Source: HXMU1420-13 sp965228545
GTDB taxonomy: Bacteria > Bacteroidota > Rhodothermia > Balneolales > Balneolaceae
Length of the DNA: 64,000 bases
Assembly: GCA_965228545.1 (NCBI GenBank)
Contig: OZ245822.1
Span: forward strand, 62,001 to 126,000
Reading direction: 5' to 3'
The position numbers and the translations under genes are program-made. Positions 1 to 6,888 of the stretch are shown piece after piece. The notes under the pieces are model-generated. The model was not told where the DNA came from, did no database searches, and saw only the letters and a program-made list of their open reading frames with translations. Each line of letters begins with the position of its first letter. Positions within the stretch are counted from its first letter, which is position 1.

Positions 1-2
1 AA

Positions 3-362
3 TTTTTGGTTGCTGATGAATCTTGTCGGAATCCCCAAGACGCATTATGGCTGGTAAAAGAAGTTCCAAATTGTACGATTTTTAATATCAAGTTGATGAA
101 ATCGGGCGGACTTTTCGCAGCTTCACAAATTGCCACGATTGCCCAACATTCAGGAGTAGATTTAATGTGGGGCTGTAACGACGAATCTATTGTAAGCATT
201 ACGGCAGCTATGCATTTGGCGTTCAGCTACAAACACACTAAATACATCGATCTGGATGGTAGTTTAGATTTGGTGGAAGATGTTGTGGAAGGAGGTTTCA
301 TTATCGAGGAAGGAATAATGCGCCCAACCGGTGGTTCGGGTTTAGGTGTACGCATGATTTGA
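3..362 (+). CDS. Dipeptide epimerase (enolase superfamily), 3' part only
   Basis: The reading frame is open at the left edge, so only the C-terminal ~119 residues are present; a TTG at position 6 is not a real start. The fragment carries the second half of an enolase-superfamily barrel: a strand with NIKLMKSGG (the catalytic-lysine strand of muconate-lactonizing-type enzymes), then GCNDES and a final DLDGS. That combination is typical of L-Ala-D/L-Glu epimerases, which act on dipeptides released from peptidoglycan. Substrate specificity cannot be fixed from the fragment. anmK, another wall-recycling gene, lies 5 kb downstream. Family assignment is good; the exact substrate is inference. Confidence 0.75.
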   Translation, partial: FLVADESCRNPQDALWLVKEVPNCTIFNIKLMKSGGLFAASQIATIAQHSGVDLMWGCNDESIVSITAAMHLAFSYKHTKYIDLDGSLDLVEDVVEGGFIIEEGIMRPTGGSGLGVRMI

Positions 363-555
363 AAAGCTAGCCACTCCATCATAGAAAGATCATTTCGAGA
401 AGTAAGTTAGTTACCAAATTTCTACAATAATGTGGTGTTATTGTGATTCTGTAGCTTAAAAATTCTACAATTAAATTTTATATGCTGCATTGATTTTTCG
501 TTCTTAAGCTATACCATTGAATCAACTTTTAATTTTTTAGAATTATTCATTCATC

Positions 556-1869
556 ATGCGAAAATTTCTATTCGTAACCTATAGCGGACTTATTACTGAT
601 ACAGCCTGGCGTATTAAAATGGAGGGAAATGAAGTTCGTTTTTACATTCGCGATGAATCGGAGCAGGAAATTGGCGATGGCTTTGTTGAAAAAATTGATG
701 AGTGGGAATCTCATGTAGATTGGGCTGATGTGATTGTGTTTGACGATGTGCTGGGTATGGGAACCTGGGCGAAAGATTTGCGCGACCAAGGTAAGGCAGT
801 AATTGGCGGAACTCCTTACACCGACATGCTGGAAGACGATCGGGAATTCGGGCAAAATGAATTGAAGAAATACGGAATCAATATTATTCCAAATCAAAAT
901 TTCACCTCCTTTAAAGATGCCATCACCTATGTGAAAAACAATCCCGGCCGGTATGTAATTAAGCCAAGTGGTGAAGCCCAAAACCTAAAAGGATTGCTCT
1001 TTGTTGGGGAAGAAGAGGACGGAAAAGACGTGGTTCAAGTATTGGGAGAATACGACAAAGCATTATCAGATACGATTCCTTCTTTCCAATTGCAGAAAAG
1101 AGTAACCGGTGTTGAAATGGCCATTGGAGCGTATTTTAACGGGCATAAATTTCTGGAACCTGTGAACATCAATTTCGAGCATAAAAAACTATTTCCCGGA
1201 AATTTGGGACCATCAACCGGCGAGATGGGCACGGCTATGTTCTGGACAAATTCGAATCGCATGTTCAATAAAACGCTAAAACGATTTGAAGAAAAACTGA
1301 GAGCTGAACATTATGTGGGTTACATCGATTTGAACTGCATTGTAAACGGTAATGGAATTTACCCACTGGAGTTCACAGCAAGATTTGGCTATCCGACTAT
1401 ATTTATTCAGTCTGAAGGGATTATTATGCCGATGGGAGAGTTTTTCTATAAACTAGCGAATGGAGAAGATTTCAGAATCAAGACAAAAACCGGTTTTCAA
1501 ATGGGCGTACGTGTGGTTGTTCCTCCGTTTCCTTATTCCGATCCCGAAACTTTTAAAGTGCGCTCCAAAGATTCAGTGATTTACTTTAAGAATAAAGTTA
1601 AGCCGGTTACAGATCCGATGAAGCAATACGAAGGCATCCATTTTGAAGATGTGAAACAAGTAAACGGCGAATGGCTGGTAACCGGTAAAAGTGGTGTTGT
1701 ATTAACGATAAGCGGATCGGGGCCTACCATGAAACAAACTCAACAACAAACCTACTCTCGGGTTCGCTCAATAAATATTCCGCATATGTACTACCGCACC
1801 GACATCGGAAATCGTTGGTACGAAGACAGTGATAAACTGCATAACTGGGGCTATTTACGAGAGGTGTAG
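556..1869 (+). CDS. PurD-like ATP-grasp ligase
   Basis: A 437-residue protein resembling phosphoribosylamine-glycine ligase (GARS, PurD). The central part looks like an ATP-grasp fold: YVIKPSGEAQNLKG as the nucleotide-binding strand and loop, and PLEFTARFGYPT around residue 270, which corresponds to the EFNxRFGDPE metal/ATP site of PurD. The N-terminus lacks the glycine-rich GxGGREHA signature of true PurD. It sits away from purine genes, 193 bp after a dipeptide epimerase. It may be a diverged GARS or an amino-acid/peptide ligase. The start ATG is the first in frame after the intergenic gap. Superfamily call is firm; the reaction is unknown. Confidence 0.65.
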   Translation: MRKFLFVTYSGLITDTAWRIKMEGNEVRFYIRDESEQEIGDGFVEKIDEWESHVDWADVIVFDDVLGMGTWAKDLRDQGKAVIGGTPYTDMLEDDREFGQNELKKYGINIIPNQNFTSFKDAITYVKNNPGRYVIKPSGEAQNLKGLLFVGEEEDGKDVVQVLGEYDKALSDTIPSFQLQKRVTGVEMAIGAYFNGHKFLEPVNINFEHKKLFPGNLGPSTGEMGTAMFWTNSNRMFNKTLKRFEEKLRAEHYVGYIDLNCIVNGNGIYPLEFTARFGYPTIFIQSEGIIMPMGEFFYKLANGEDFRIKTKTGFQMGVRVVVPPFPYSDPETFKVRSKDSVIYFKNKVKPVTDPMKQYEGIHFEDVKQVNGEWLVTGKSGVVLTISGSGPTMKQTQQQTYSRVRSINIPHMYYRTDIGNRWYEDSDKLHNWGYLREV

Positions 1870-1911
1870 ATGCAATTTCCTAATTCTTAGTGTTGTGTTT
1901 CTACAGTTGGA

Positions 1912-2334
1912 TTATTCGAGATGTTGTTTGCGATAATTGTTTATTAGGTGATCAATAAGTCCCTGTTTATCAGTATGTATCATTGCATTACTTTCTTGTA
2001 AAATAGGATGCAATTGTCGCAAATTTTTATCACTCCAAATAGCTAACTCTATGATTATCGGAGTGGAAGAAAGTCCTTTCTCTGTAAGACGATAGATATT
2101 TACTTTTTTATTATCCGGTAGCTTTTCTTTGGTGATAAGATCAAGACTTTCCAACCATTTTAGTCTTGTCGATAAAATATTTGTAGCTATTCCCTCATCA
2201 GCTTCCAGAAAATCTTTAAATGTTCTGCGATTTTCCAGCAGCATTTGTTTGATTATCACCAAAGTCCATCTATCTCCAAGTAGATCTAAAGCAGAAGAGA
2301 TAGGGCAGTCGCATCTAAAAGTCACGTCGTTCAT
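1912..2334 (-). CDS. HxlR-family transcriptional regulator
   Basis: A 140-residue winged-helix DNA-binding protein. I chose the internal ATG (MNDVTFRCDCPI) because HxlR proteins usually begin a few residues before a CPI-containing stretch; the frame stays open 42 codons further upstream, but that extension is low-complexity and would cover the divergent promoter. The diagnostic segment LDLLGDRWTLVIIKQML matches the HxlR helix-turn-helix core. Cys residues next to CDCPIS recall the redox/electrophile-sensing Cys of YodB/HypR-type members (family knowledge; sensing here is inference). It is divergent from a SnoaL-domain gene and shares an intergenic region containing a strong palindrome. Confidence 0.88.
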   Translation of the reverse strand: MNDVTFRCDCPISSALDLLGDRWTLVIIKQMLLENRRTFKDFLEADEGIATNILSTRLKWLESLDLITKEKLPDNKKVNIYRLTEKGLSSTPIIIELAIWSDKNLRQLHPILQESNAMIHTDKQGLIDHLINNYRKQHLE

Positions 2335-2410
2335 ACCCAAAAATACAACATTACTTGCAAATTGAAATTTAATTTTTAAAATCACTTGCATTTTAAAAGT
2401 ATAAATTGGA

Positions 2411-2437
2411 TTATTACTTTTGATTTGCAAGTAATAA
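2411..2437. promoter_or_regulatory. Operator palindrome between HxlR and SnoaL genes
   Basis: A perfect 9-bp inverted repeat, TTATTACTT - 9 bp - AAGTAATAA. Further half-site-like ACTTGCA words lie at 2353-2359 and 2384-2390, and the inverse TTGCAAGT at 2425-2432. The left arm overlaps TACTTTTG (2415-2422), a match to the Bacteroidota -7 element TAnnTTTG. A bound HxlR dimer would therefore cover the promoter of the SnoaL gene. The repeat is seen directly; its role is inferred. Confidence 0.6.
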
Positions 2438-2449
2438 AACAAATGAATC

Positions 2450-3337
2450 ATGAACATCATTTTACTTCTGGTATTTACGTCGTTGTTATGGACTCAAAAC
2501 AATGATGGAAATACCGCCAATACTAAGACCACCACCAAAATTATTAATGAAACCGAAGCTAGAAATATGAAAACCGTAGAAACATTTATAGAAGCTGTAA
2601 ATAGTCGAGATAAAGAAACCGTGAAGAAGTTAGTCCACCCCGATTATATCCAGCATAATCCATTTATTCCTACCGGCAGAGAGGCATTTATCAACTTGTT
2701 TCCGGTTTTGGAAGAACATAACACGTATGCAGAAACTGTTCGCATATTTGCAGACGGGGATTTTGTAGTGTTACATAATATCTGGCACAATGCAACGCCA
2801 TTTGGAGCTCCTAAAATGGTTTCATTTGACGTCCTGCGAATAGATGAAAACGGATTAATTGCTGAGCATTGGGATGCGTTAACTCCGTTTGTAGAAGAAA
2901 CGGCCAGCGGAAGAAGCCAAACTGATGGACCAACTACCATCACAGAAGTTGACAAGAAAGAGGCCAATAAAGCACTTGCACGATCTATCATCGAGGATGT
3001 ACTAATGGGCAAAAATCCTTCTAAAATCACCGAATACATCAGCTCCGAAAAGTATCATCAACATAATCCTGAAATAAAAGATGGATTAAGTGGAATTGTG
3101 GAAGCTGTAGAATATCTGACTGCTCAAAATAATATGTTTCAGTACAAGAAGATTCACAAAATTTTGGGTGCGGGTAATTTCGTATTAACCATCAGCAGTG
3201 GAGAATGGAGTGGAAAGGAGCAAGTTTTCTACGACTTATTCCGATTTGAGGATAACAAAGCAGTTGAACATTGGGATGTTATTCAACCAATACCAACCGA
3301 AAATCTTGCTAATGAAAACACCATGTTTGGATTCTGA
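2450..3337 (+). CDS. Secreted protein with two SnoaL-like (NTF2-fold) domains
   Basis: 295 residues: a short N-terminal hydrophobic segment (MNIILLLVFTSLLW) compatible with a signal peptide, a linker rich in Asn and Thr, then two SnoaL-like/NTF2-fold domains at about residues 35-150 and 165-285. Each domain contains a QHNP motif and ends near an EHWDxxxP segment, so the protein looks like an internal duplication. SnoaL-fold proteins include polyketide cyclases and many small-molecule enzymes or binders; no substrate can be assigned. The divergent HxlR regulator probably controls it. A single-domain relative with the same QHNP and VEHWD motifs is at 51243-51626. Confidence 0.75.
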   Translation: MNIILLLVFTSLLWTQNNDGNTANTKTTTKIINETEARNMKTVETFIEAVNSRDKETVKKLVHPDYIQHNPFIPTGREAFINLFPVLEEHNTYAETVRIFADGDFVVLHNIWHNATPFGAPKMVSFDVLRIDENGLIAEHWDALTPFVEETASGRSQTDGPTTITEVDKKEANKALARSIIEDVLMGKNPSKITEYISSEKYHQHNPEIKDGLSGIVEAVEYLTAQNNMFQYKKIHKILGAGNFVLTISSGEWSGKEQVFYDLFRFEDNKAVEHWDVIQPIPTENLANENTMFGF

Positions 3338-3370
3338 AATCCGCAAAAAAGTAATTTGTCAGCAATTAAA

Positions 3371-3396
3371 GGGATTCTTTGTGAATCCCTTTTTTA
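3371..3396 (+). terminator. Rho-independent terminator after the SnoaL gene
   Basis: Stem GGGATTC (3371-3377) and GAATCCC (3383-3389) with a 5-nt loop, followed by a run of six T. It lies 33 bp past the stop of the double SnoaL gene and between two convergent genes. Confidence 0.85.
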
Positions 3397-3482
3397 TTTA
3401 AAGATATCAAGCTTTAAGAAAGCTTTTACTGAATTTACACTGTTCTATTTTTGGATTTATCAGGTCCCGAGCAGATGTATTC

Positions 3483-5189
3483 CTAAGCAACCAATGCTTT
3501 ATTTGCTACGGCTAATCCTTTTACAAAAGCCTGCACTACAGCTTCAATCGTATCGGGAGATGCTCCTTTTGAGGTAAAGGTATGATCTTCTTTGCCAAGC
3601 ACTAAAGTAGCAATAACGAGTGATTCAGTATCCGGTGAGAGTATTTCTACTTCATGACTCAGAACTTCTAGTGGCAAGAACTCATCCGTTTCTGCTTTGA
3701 TGGCAGTCAACACAGCATCCAGTGGCCCCACACCCTGATCCAGAGATATGATCTCTTCGCCATTAGGTAATCGCAATTTAACTGCGGCACTAACTAACCC
3801 GTGCATGCGCATAGTTAGTTTGTAGTCAAGTACTTCAACAGGATATTCAAGCTTCTTTTCTTCCTGATAGATCAGAGAGGTAAGCGCCTTTATTTCTTCT
3901 TCTTTAAGTGTTTTTCCTTTTTTATTACAGCTCTGCACGTATTCATCGTATAAGCGTGTGTGTTCTTCATCCAATGCTGTGGTTCCCATTAACATGTCGC
4001 GCGATTGGCCCCAGCTCTTTCGTTGAAGATCAGAAAAACCGGAGTCGATATATTGCTGAATGCGTTCCAGTTTGGGCGACAATACCGGAGATGAAAGAGA
4101 GTATTTAGCAACAACTTGTGCACTTTTTAGTCCTGTTCCGGTGAGTACAAATAAGCACTTTTTCCCTTTAAAGGTATTCAGGTTATTCTTAAAACAGGCC
4201 AAAGGGATGGCACAAGCTGGTTCGGTAAAAAAGCCTTCCTGAACGGCCATCTCTTTCATCGAGCTTAATAACTCATTTTCGGAAGCTGTAAAGGCAAGGC
4301 CATTGGTGTCGTTAATTCCTTCCAGCACTTTGTAGAAATCGAAAGGATCGCCAACAGCAACAGCATCTGCCATAGTGTGCACTTGATCTTTAACAATTTT
4401 CTCCTTCTTGAAAATGCCTTCTACAACCGGTGAACTCTGTTCGGGTTGAACGGCTACAAAACTTGGGATTTTTTCAATTTCACCGGCTGCTTTCAGTTCT
4501 TTAAATCCTTTATAAATAGCAGCGAAATTAGTACCGGCGCCAATCGGCACGAAAATATAATCGTAATCAATCGCACCTTGTTCAAAAAGCTCATAAGAGA
4601 AAGTTTTTTGTCCTTCCTGCCGAAACACATAATCACCGGCCAGATAGTAATTCCCGGATTTTGCAAACTCACGGCAAAGTATTTCACAGGTTTTAAAATC
4701 ACCCTTTATTTTGATGATGGTGGCATCATAAATGGTAGATTGTGCCAGTTTTGCTTCCGGTGTTTTTTCAGGGACAAATACAAAGCAGGGAATTTTAAAA
4801 TAGCAGGCATAGGCTGCTACCGAAGCAGCCATATTACCTGTGGAAGCTAGGCAAATTGCATCCGCTCCTAATTCAATGGCTTTTAATACTTCAACAAAAC
4901 TTCCCCTGTCTTTAAAACAGCCGGTTGGATTTTCAAATTCGAGTTTCGCATAAAGTTCTGCGCCATACAACTCAGAAAGTCGAGAAAGGTATTTCAGCGA
5001 GGTAGGATTCGTTTTAAGCGGATCAGGCTGAATTTCTTTCAAAGGAAACTGTATTTCTTTGCGTGCTTCGTTGTAGAGAACCTCTAACACGCTACCACAC
5101 TGCGTACAGTAGGTACTAGTTTCTTTTTCATTATTAATAGTTTTGCAGGAAATACAGCGAACTATGTAGCCGGTGTGTGGACGTGTCAT
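3483..5189 (-). CDS. thrC: Threonine synthase with C-terminal LeuA-type regulatory domain
   Basis: A 568-residue PLP enzyme converting O-phosphohomoserine to threonine. From the N-terminus: a zinc ribbon (C12, C15, C28, C31); a fold-type II PLP core with Schiff-base lysine K93 in NPTGCFKDRG, substrate loop STGNMAAS near 116, and phosphate loop GAGTN near 217. A linker around 375-445 follows. The C-terminal ~115 residues resemble the LeuA allosteric/dimer domain of isopropylmalate and citramalate synthases (GVGPLDA near 486; SKGASPDTIEAV near 540). The usual threonine synthase ends before this domain, so this is a fusion. I chose ATG 5189 over an in-frame TTG five codons upstream. Feedback by a branched-chain amino acid is inference. 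Confidence 0.88.
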   Translation of the reverse strand: MTRPHTGYIVRCISCKTINNEKETSTYCTQCGSVLEVLYNEARKEIQFPLKEIQPDPLKTNPTSLKYLSRLSELYGAELYAKLEFENPTGCFKDRGSFVEVLKAIELGADAICLASTGNMAASVAAYACYFKIPCFVFVPEKTPEAKLAQSTIYDATIIKIKGDFKTCEILCREFAKSGNYYLAGDYVFRQEGQKTFSYELFEQGAIDYDYIFVPIGAGTNFAAIYKGFKELKAAGEIEKIPSFVAVQPEQSSPVVEGIFKKEKIVKDQVHTMADAVAVGDPFDFYKVLEGINDTNGLAFTASENELLSSMKEMAVQEGFFTEPACAIPLACFKNNLNTFKGKKCLFVLTGTGLKSAQVVAKYSLSSPVLSPKLERIQQYIDSGFSDLQRKSWGQSRDMLMGTTALDEEHTRLYDEYVQSCNKKGKTLKEEEIKALTSLIYQEEKKLEYPVEVLDYKLTMRMHGLVSAAVKLRLPNGEEIISLDQGVGPLDAVLTAIKAETDEFLPLEVLSHEVEILSPDTESLVIATLVLGKEDHTFTSKGASPDTIEAVVQAFVKGLAVANKALVA

Positions 5190-5212
5190 GGGAAACTCTA
5201 TCAAATTTTGCC

Positions 5213-5264
5213 CAAAGTTACGAAGCAGTTCGTTATCAAAAAACTATTAAAAAAGCGCTTTTTT
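5213..5264 (-). promoter_or_regulatory. Candidate thrC promoter with perfect 16-bp palindrome
   Basis: On the minus strand TAACTTTG (5220-5213) matches the Bacteroidota -7 element TAnnTTTG, with TTTG (5240-5237) 16 bp upstream, a spacer somewhat short of the usual 19-21. Just upstream is the perfect palindrome AAAAAAGCGCTTTTTT (5249-5264). It resembles the AAGCGCTT sites ahead of amt and glnA, but its A/T flanks could also make it a bidirectional terminator for the small gene at 5397. Role undecided. Confidence 0.4.
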
Positions 5265-5396
5265 GGTAACATGAAAAAGAGAGCAACTCGAATAAAATTC
5301 TCCAAAAGTGATGTAATTATAGCGTAAAATTTTTGCAAAAATTTCGCTTGTTTGAACTTAGATCACATTTTTCAGCACTAAACACTAAACACTCAA

Positions 5397-5642
5397 TCAA
5401 AACGGCAATAATATAATCTCCTCAAAATCCATATCTAGTTCATCGAGAATAGGGCCGGCAATTTCTACAATCTCTTCCTGCGAGTAATCTTCTAATCCTT
5501 CTAGTTTGATGTATAAAATCTCATTCATCTCATCAATGTGATATTCTGCTTCGGTACTTTCGAAACTCTCTTTTATGGTTTTGATCAGAATTTCGAGATC
5601 GTTTTCGTAAGCATCGTAATCAATTTCTTCGGGAGCGTTCAT
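5397..5642 (-). CDS. Small acidic hypothetical protein
   Basis: An 81-residue, strongly acidic protein beginning at MNAPEEIDYD; the in-frame codons further upstream read through the divergent anmK promoter, so I placed the start at the ATG at 5642. It is rich in Glu, Asp and Ile with predicted alternating helix and strand, has no signal peptide and no membrane segment. I do not recognise the family. It is divergent from anmK with 45 bp between the starts. It could be a small cytosolic partner protein; no function can be given. Confidence 0.55.
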   Translation of the reverse strand: MNAPEEIDYDAYENDLEILIKTIKESFESTEAEYHIDEMNEILYIKLEGLEDYSQEEIVEIAGPILDELDMDFEEIILLPF

Positions 5643-5687
5643 AACAAGTGGATTTGATTGGGATGCAAAATACTCCGAGTTTCGGGG

Positions 5688-6839
5688 ATGAACAAGCAAC
5701 TACTACGACTTTTAAACCTCGCTGAAAAAAAAGAGCGAATTATCATCGGGTTGATGTCTGGCACTTCCCTTGATGGGCTGGATATCGCCTTATGCCGGTG
5801 TACCGAAACCGCAATTAAAGTGGAACAGTTTACAACCGTGGCATATAGCCCACATCAACAAAAAGCACTGCTGGAAGTGCGCAGCAAAAGCACTATTTCG
5901 ATGCCGCTTTTGTGCCGAGTACATACTTCAATGGCTCACTTTTATGCCGATCAAATTTTAAACTGTCTCTCAAATTGGGGTGTTGCTCCGGAGCAAGTTG
6001 ACGTGATAGCCAGCCACGGACAAACCATTTATCATGCTCCGGATGCAGAGTTATCAACAACGTTTCAATGTGTAGATGGTGATCATATCGCACAAAAAAC
6101 GGGAATTATCACCTTGTCTGATTTCCGCCAAAAACATGTTGCGGCAGGTGGAGAAGGAGCGCCTTTAGCAAAGTATTTGGATGAGTTTCTTTATCGGGAT
6201 GAACATCGCATAAGAGTTGCTTTAAACCTCGGCGGAATTGCAAATTTTACGATTATTCCACCTAAAGGATCTGATCTAGAGGGACTGAGTACGGATGTAG
6301 GTCCGGCCAACACGTTGATCAACGAAGCCATGCTGAAGTACTTTGGAAAGCCTTTTGATGAAAATGGAGCGGTTGCAGCATCAGGTGCTATCCATTCTGA
6401 ATTAGTAAAGTATTGTTTACTGGAGCCTTTTTTCCGGCTTGAATTCCCGAAAACAACCGGGCAGGAGCTATTCAATCTGCACTTAATTGAGGCGTTGATG
6501 GAAAGCCATGGAATTACACTTCAGCCAAAAGATTTGGTGGCTTCATTAACCGAATTAACGGTGAAAGCCATTGTGCGGGCTGTGGATGATCTTTTGGGTA
6601 CCGACGATTTTGATATGATTGTGAGTGGGGGTGGAGCACATAATCAAACGCTCATGGGTGCACTGCAAGAGCAAATTCCGCAGGCTAATTTTATAAGAGC
6701 TTCGCAGTTCGGTATTTCCGGTGATGCAAAAGAAGCTGCATTAATGGCTTATTTGGGAAATCAATGGTTTGTTGAGCAGGGTTTTTCGGTAGCTGAAAGT
6801 TCAAATATTCACTTTGGTAAACTTAGTTTACCGAATTAA
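5688..6839 (+). CDS. anmK: Anhydro-N-acetylmuramic acid kinase
   Basis: A 383-residue ASKHA-fold kinase that phosphorylates and opens 1,6-anhydro-MurNAc to MurNAc-6-phosphate in peptidoglycan recycling. Diagnostic motifs: GLMSGTSLDGLDIAL at the N-terminus (phosphate 1 loop), ASHGQTIYHAP, LSDFRQKHVAAGGEGAPL, LNLGGIANFT (phosphate 2) and VSGGGAHN (adenosine loop). Length agrees with the family. I chose ATG 5688 rather than the TTG at 5658, because the family starts about 20-30 residues before the MSGTS motif. The cytosolic pathway would connect with the dipeptide epimerase at the left edge. Confidence 0.95.
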   Translation: MNKQLLRLLNLAEKKERIIIGLMSGTSLDGLDIALCRCTETAIKVEQFTTVAYSPHQQKALLEVRSKSTISMPLLCRVHTSMAHFYADQILNCLSNWGVAPEQVDVIASHGQTIYHAPDAELSTTFQCVDGDHIAQKTGIITLSDFRQKHVAAGGEGAPLAKYLDEFLYRDEHRIRVALNLGGIANFTIIPPKGSDLEGLSTDVGPANTLINEAMLKYFGKPFDENGAVAASGAIHSELVKYCLLEPFFRLEFPKTTGQELFNLHLIEALMESHGITLQPKDLVASLTELTVKAIVRAVDDLLGTDDFDMIVSGGGAHNQTLMGALQEQIPQANFIRASQFGISGDAKEAALMAYLGNQWFVEQGFSVAESSNIHFGKLSLPN

Positions 6840-6872
6840 AAAAGGGGAGCGGCCTACCAAGCGCGCTCCCCC
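6838..6872 (-). terminator. Terminator for the minus-strand chemoreceptor
   Basis: Arms GGGGAGCG (6844-6851) and CGCTCCCC (6864-6871) form an 8-bp GC-rich stem. On the minus strand it is followed by six T (plus-strand A at 6838-6843), so it terminates the gene ending at 6889. It abuts the anmK stop codon and may also act weakly on that transcript. Confidence 0.8.
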
Positions 6873-6888
6873 TGAGTATTACGGTATG

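Noticed and set aside
363..555. Possible RNA gene or riboswitch before the PurD-like gene
   Set aside because: No stable hairpins, cloverleaf or known aptamer pattern found; it looks like ordinary AT-rich spacer.
568..981. 137-codon minus-strand open frame inside the PurD-like gene
   Set aside because: Antisense to a clear protein-coding gene, with no family signature and no ribosome-binding site.
5374..5396. Short repeat CACTAAACACTAAACACTC as a functional element
   Set aside because: Fewer than three imperfect 7-bp units; could be chance in AT-rich intergenic DNA.
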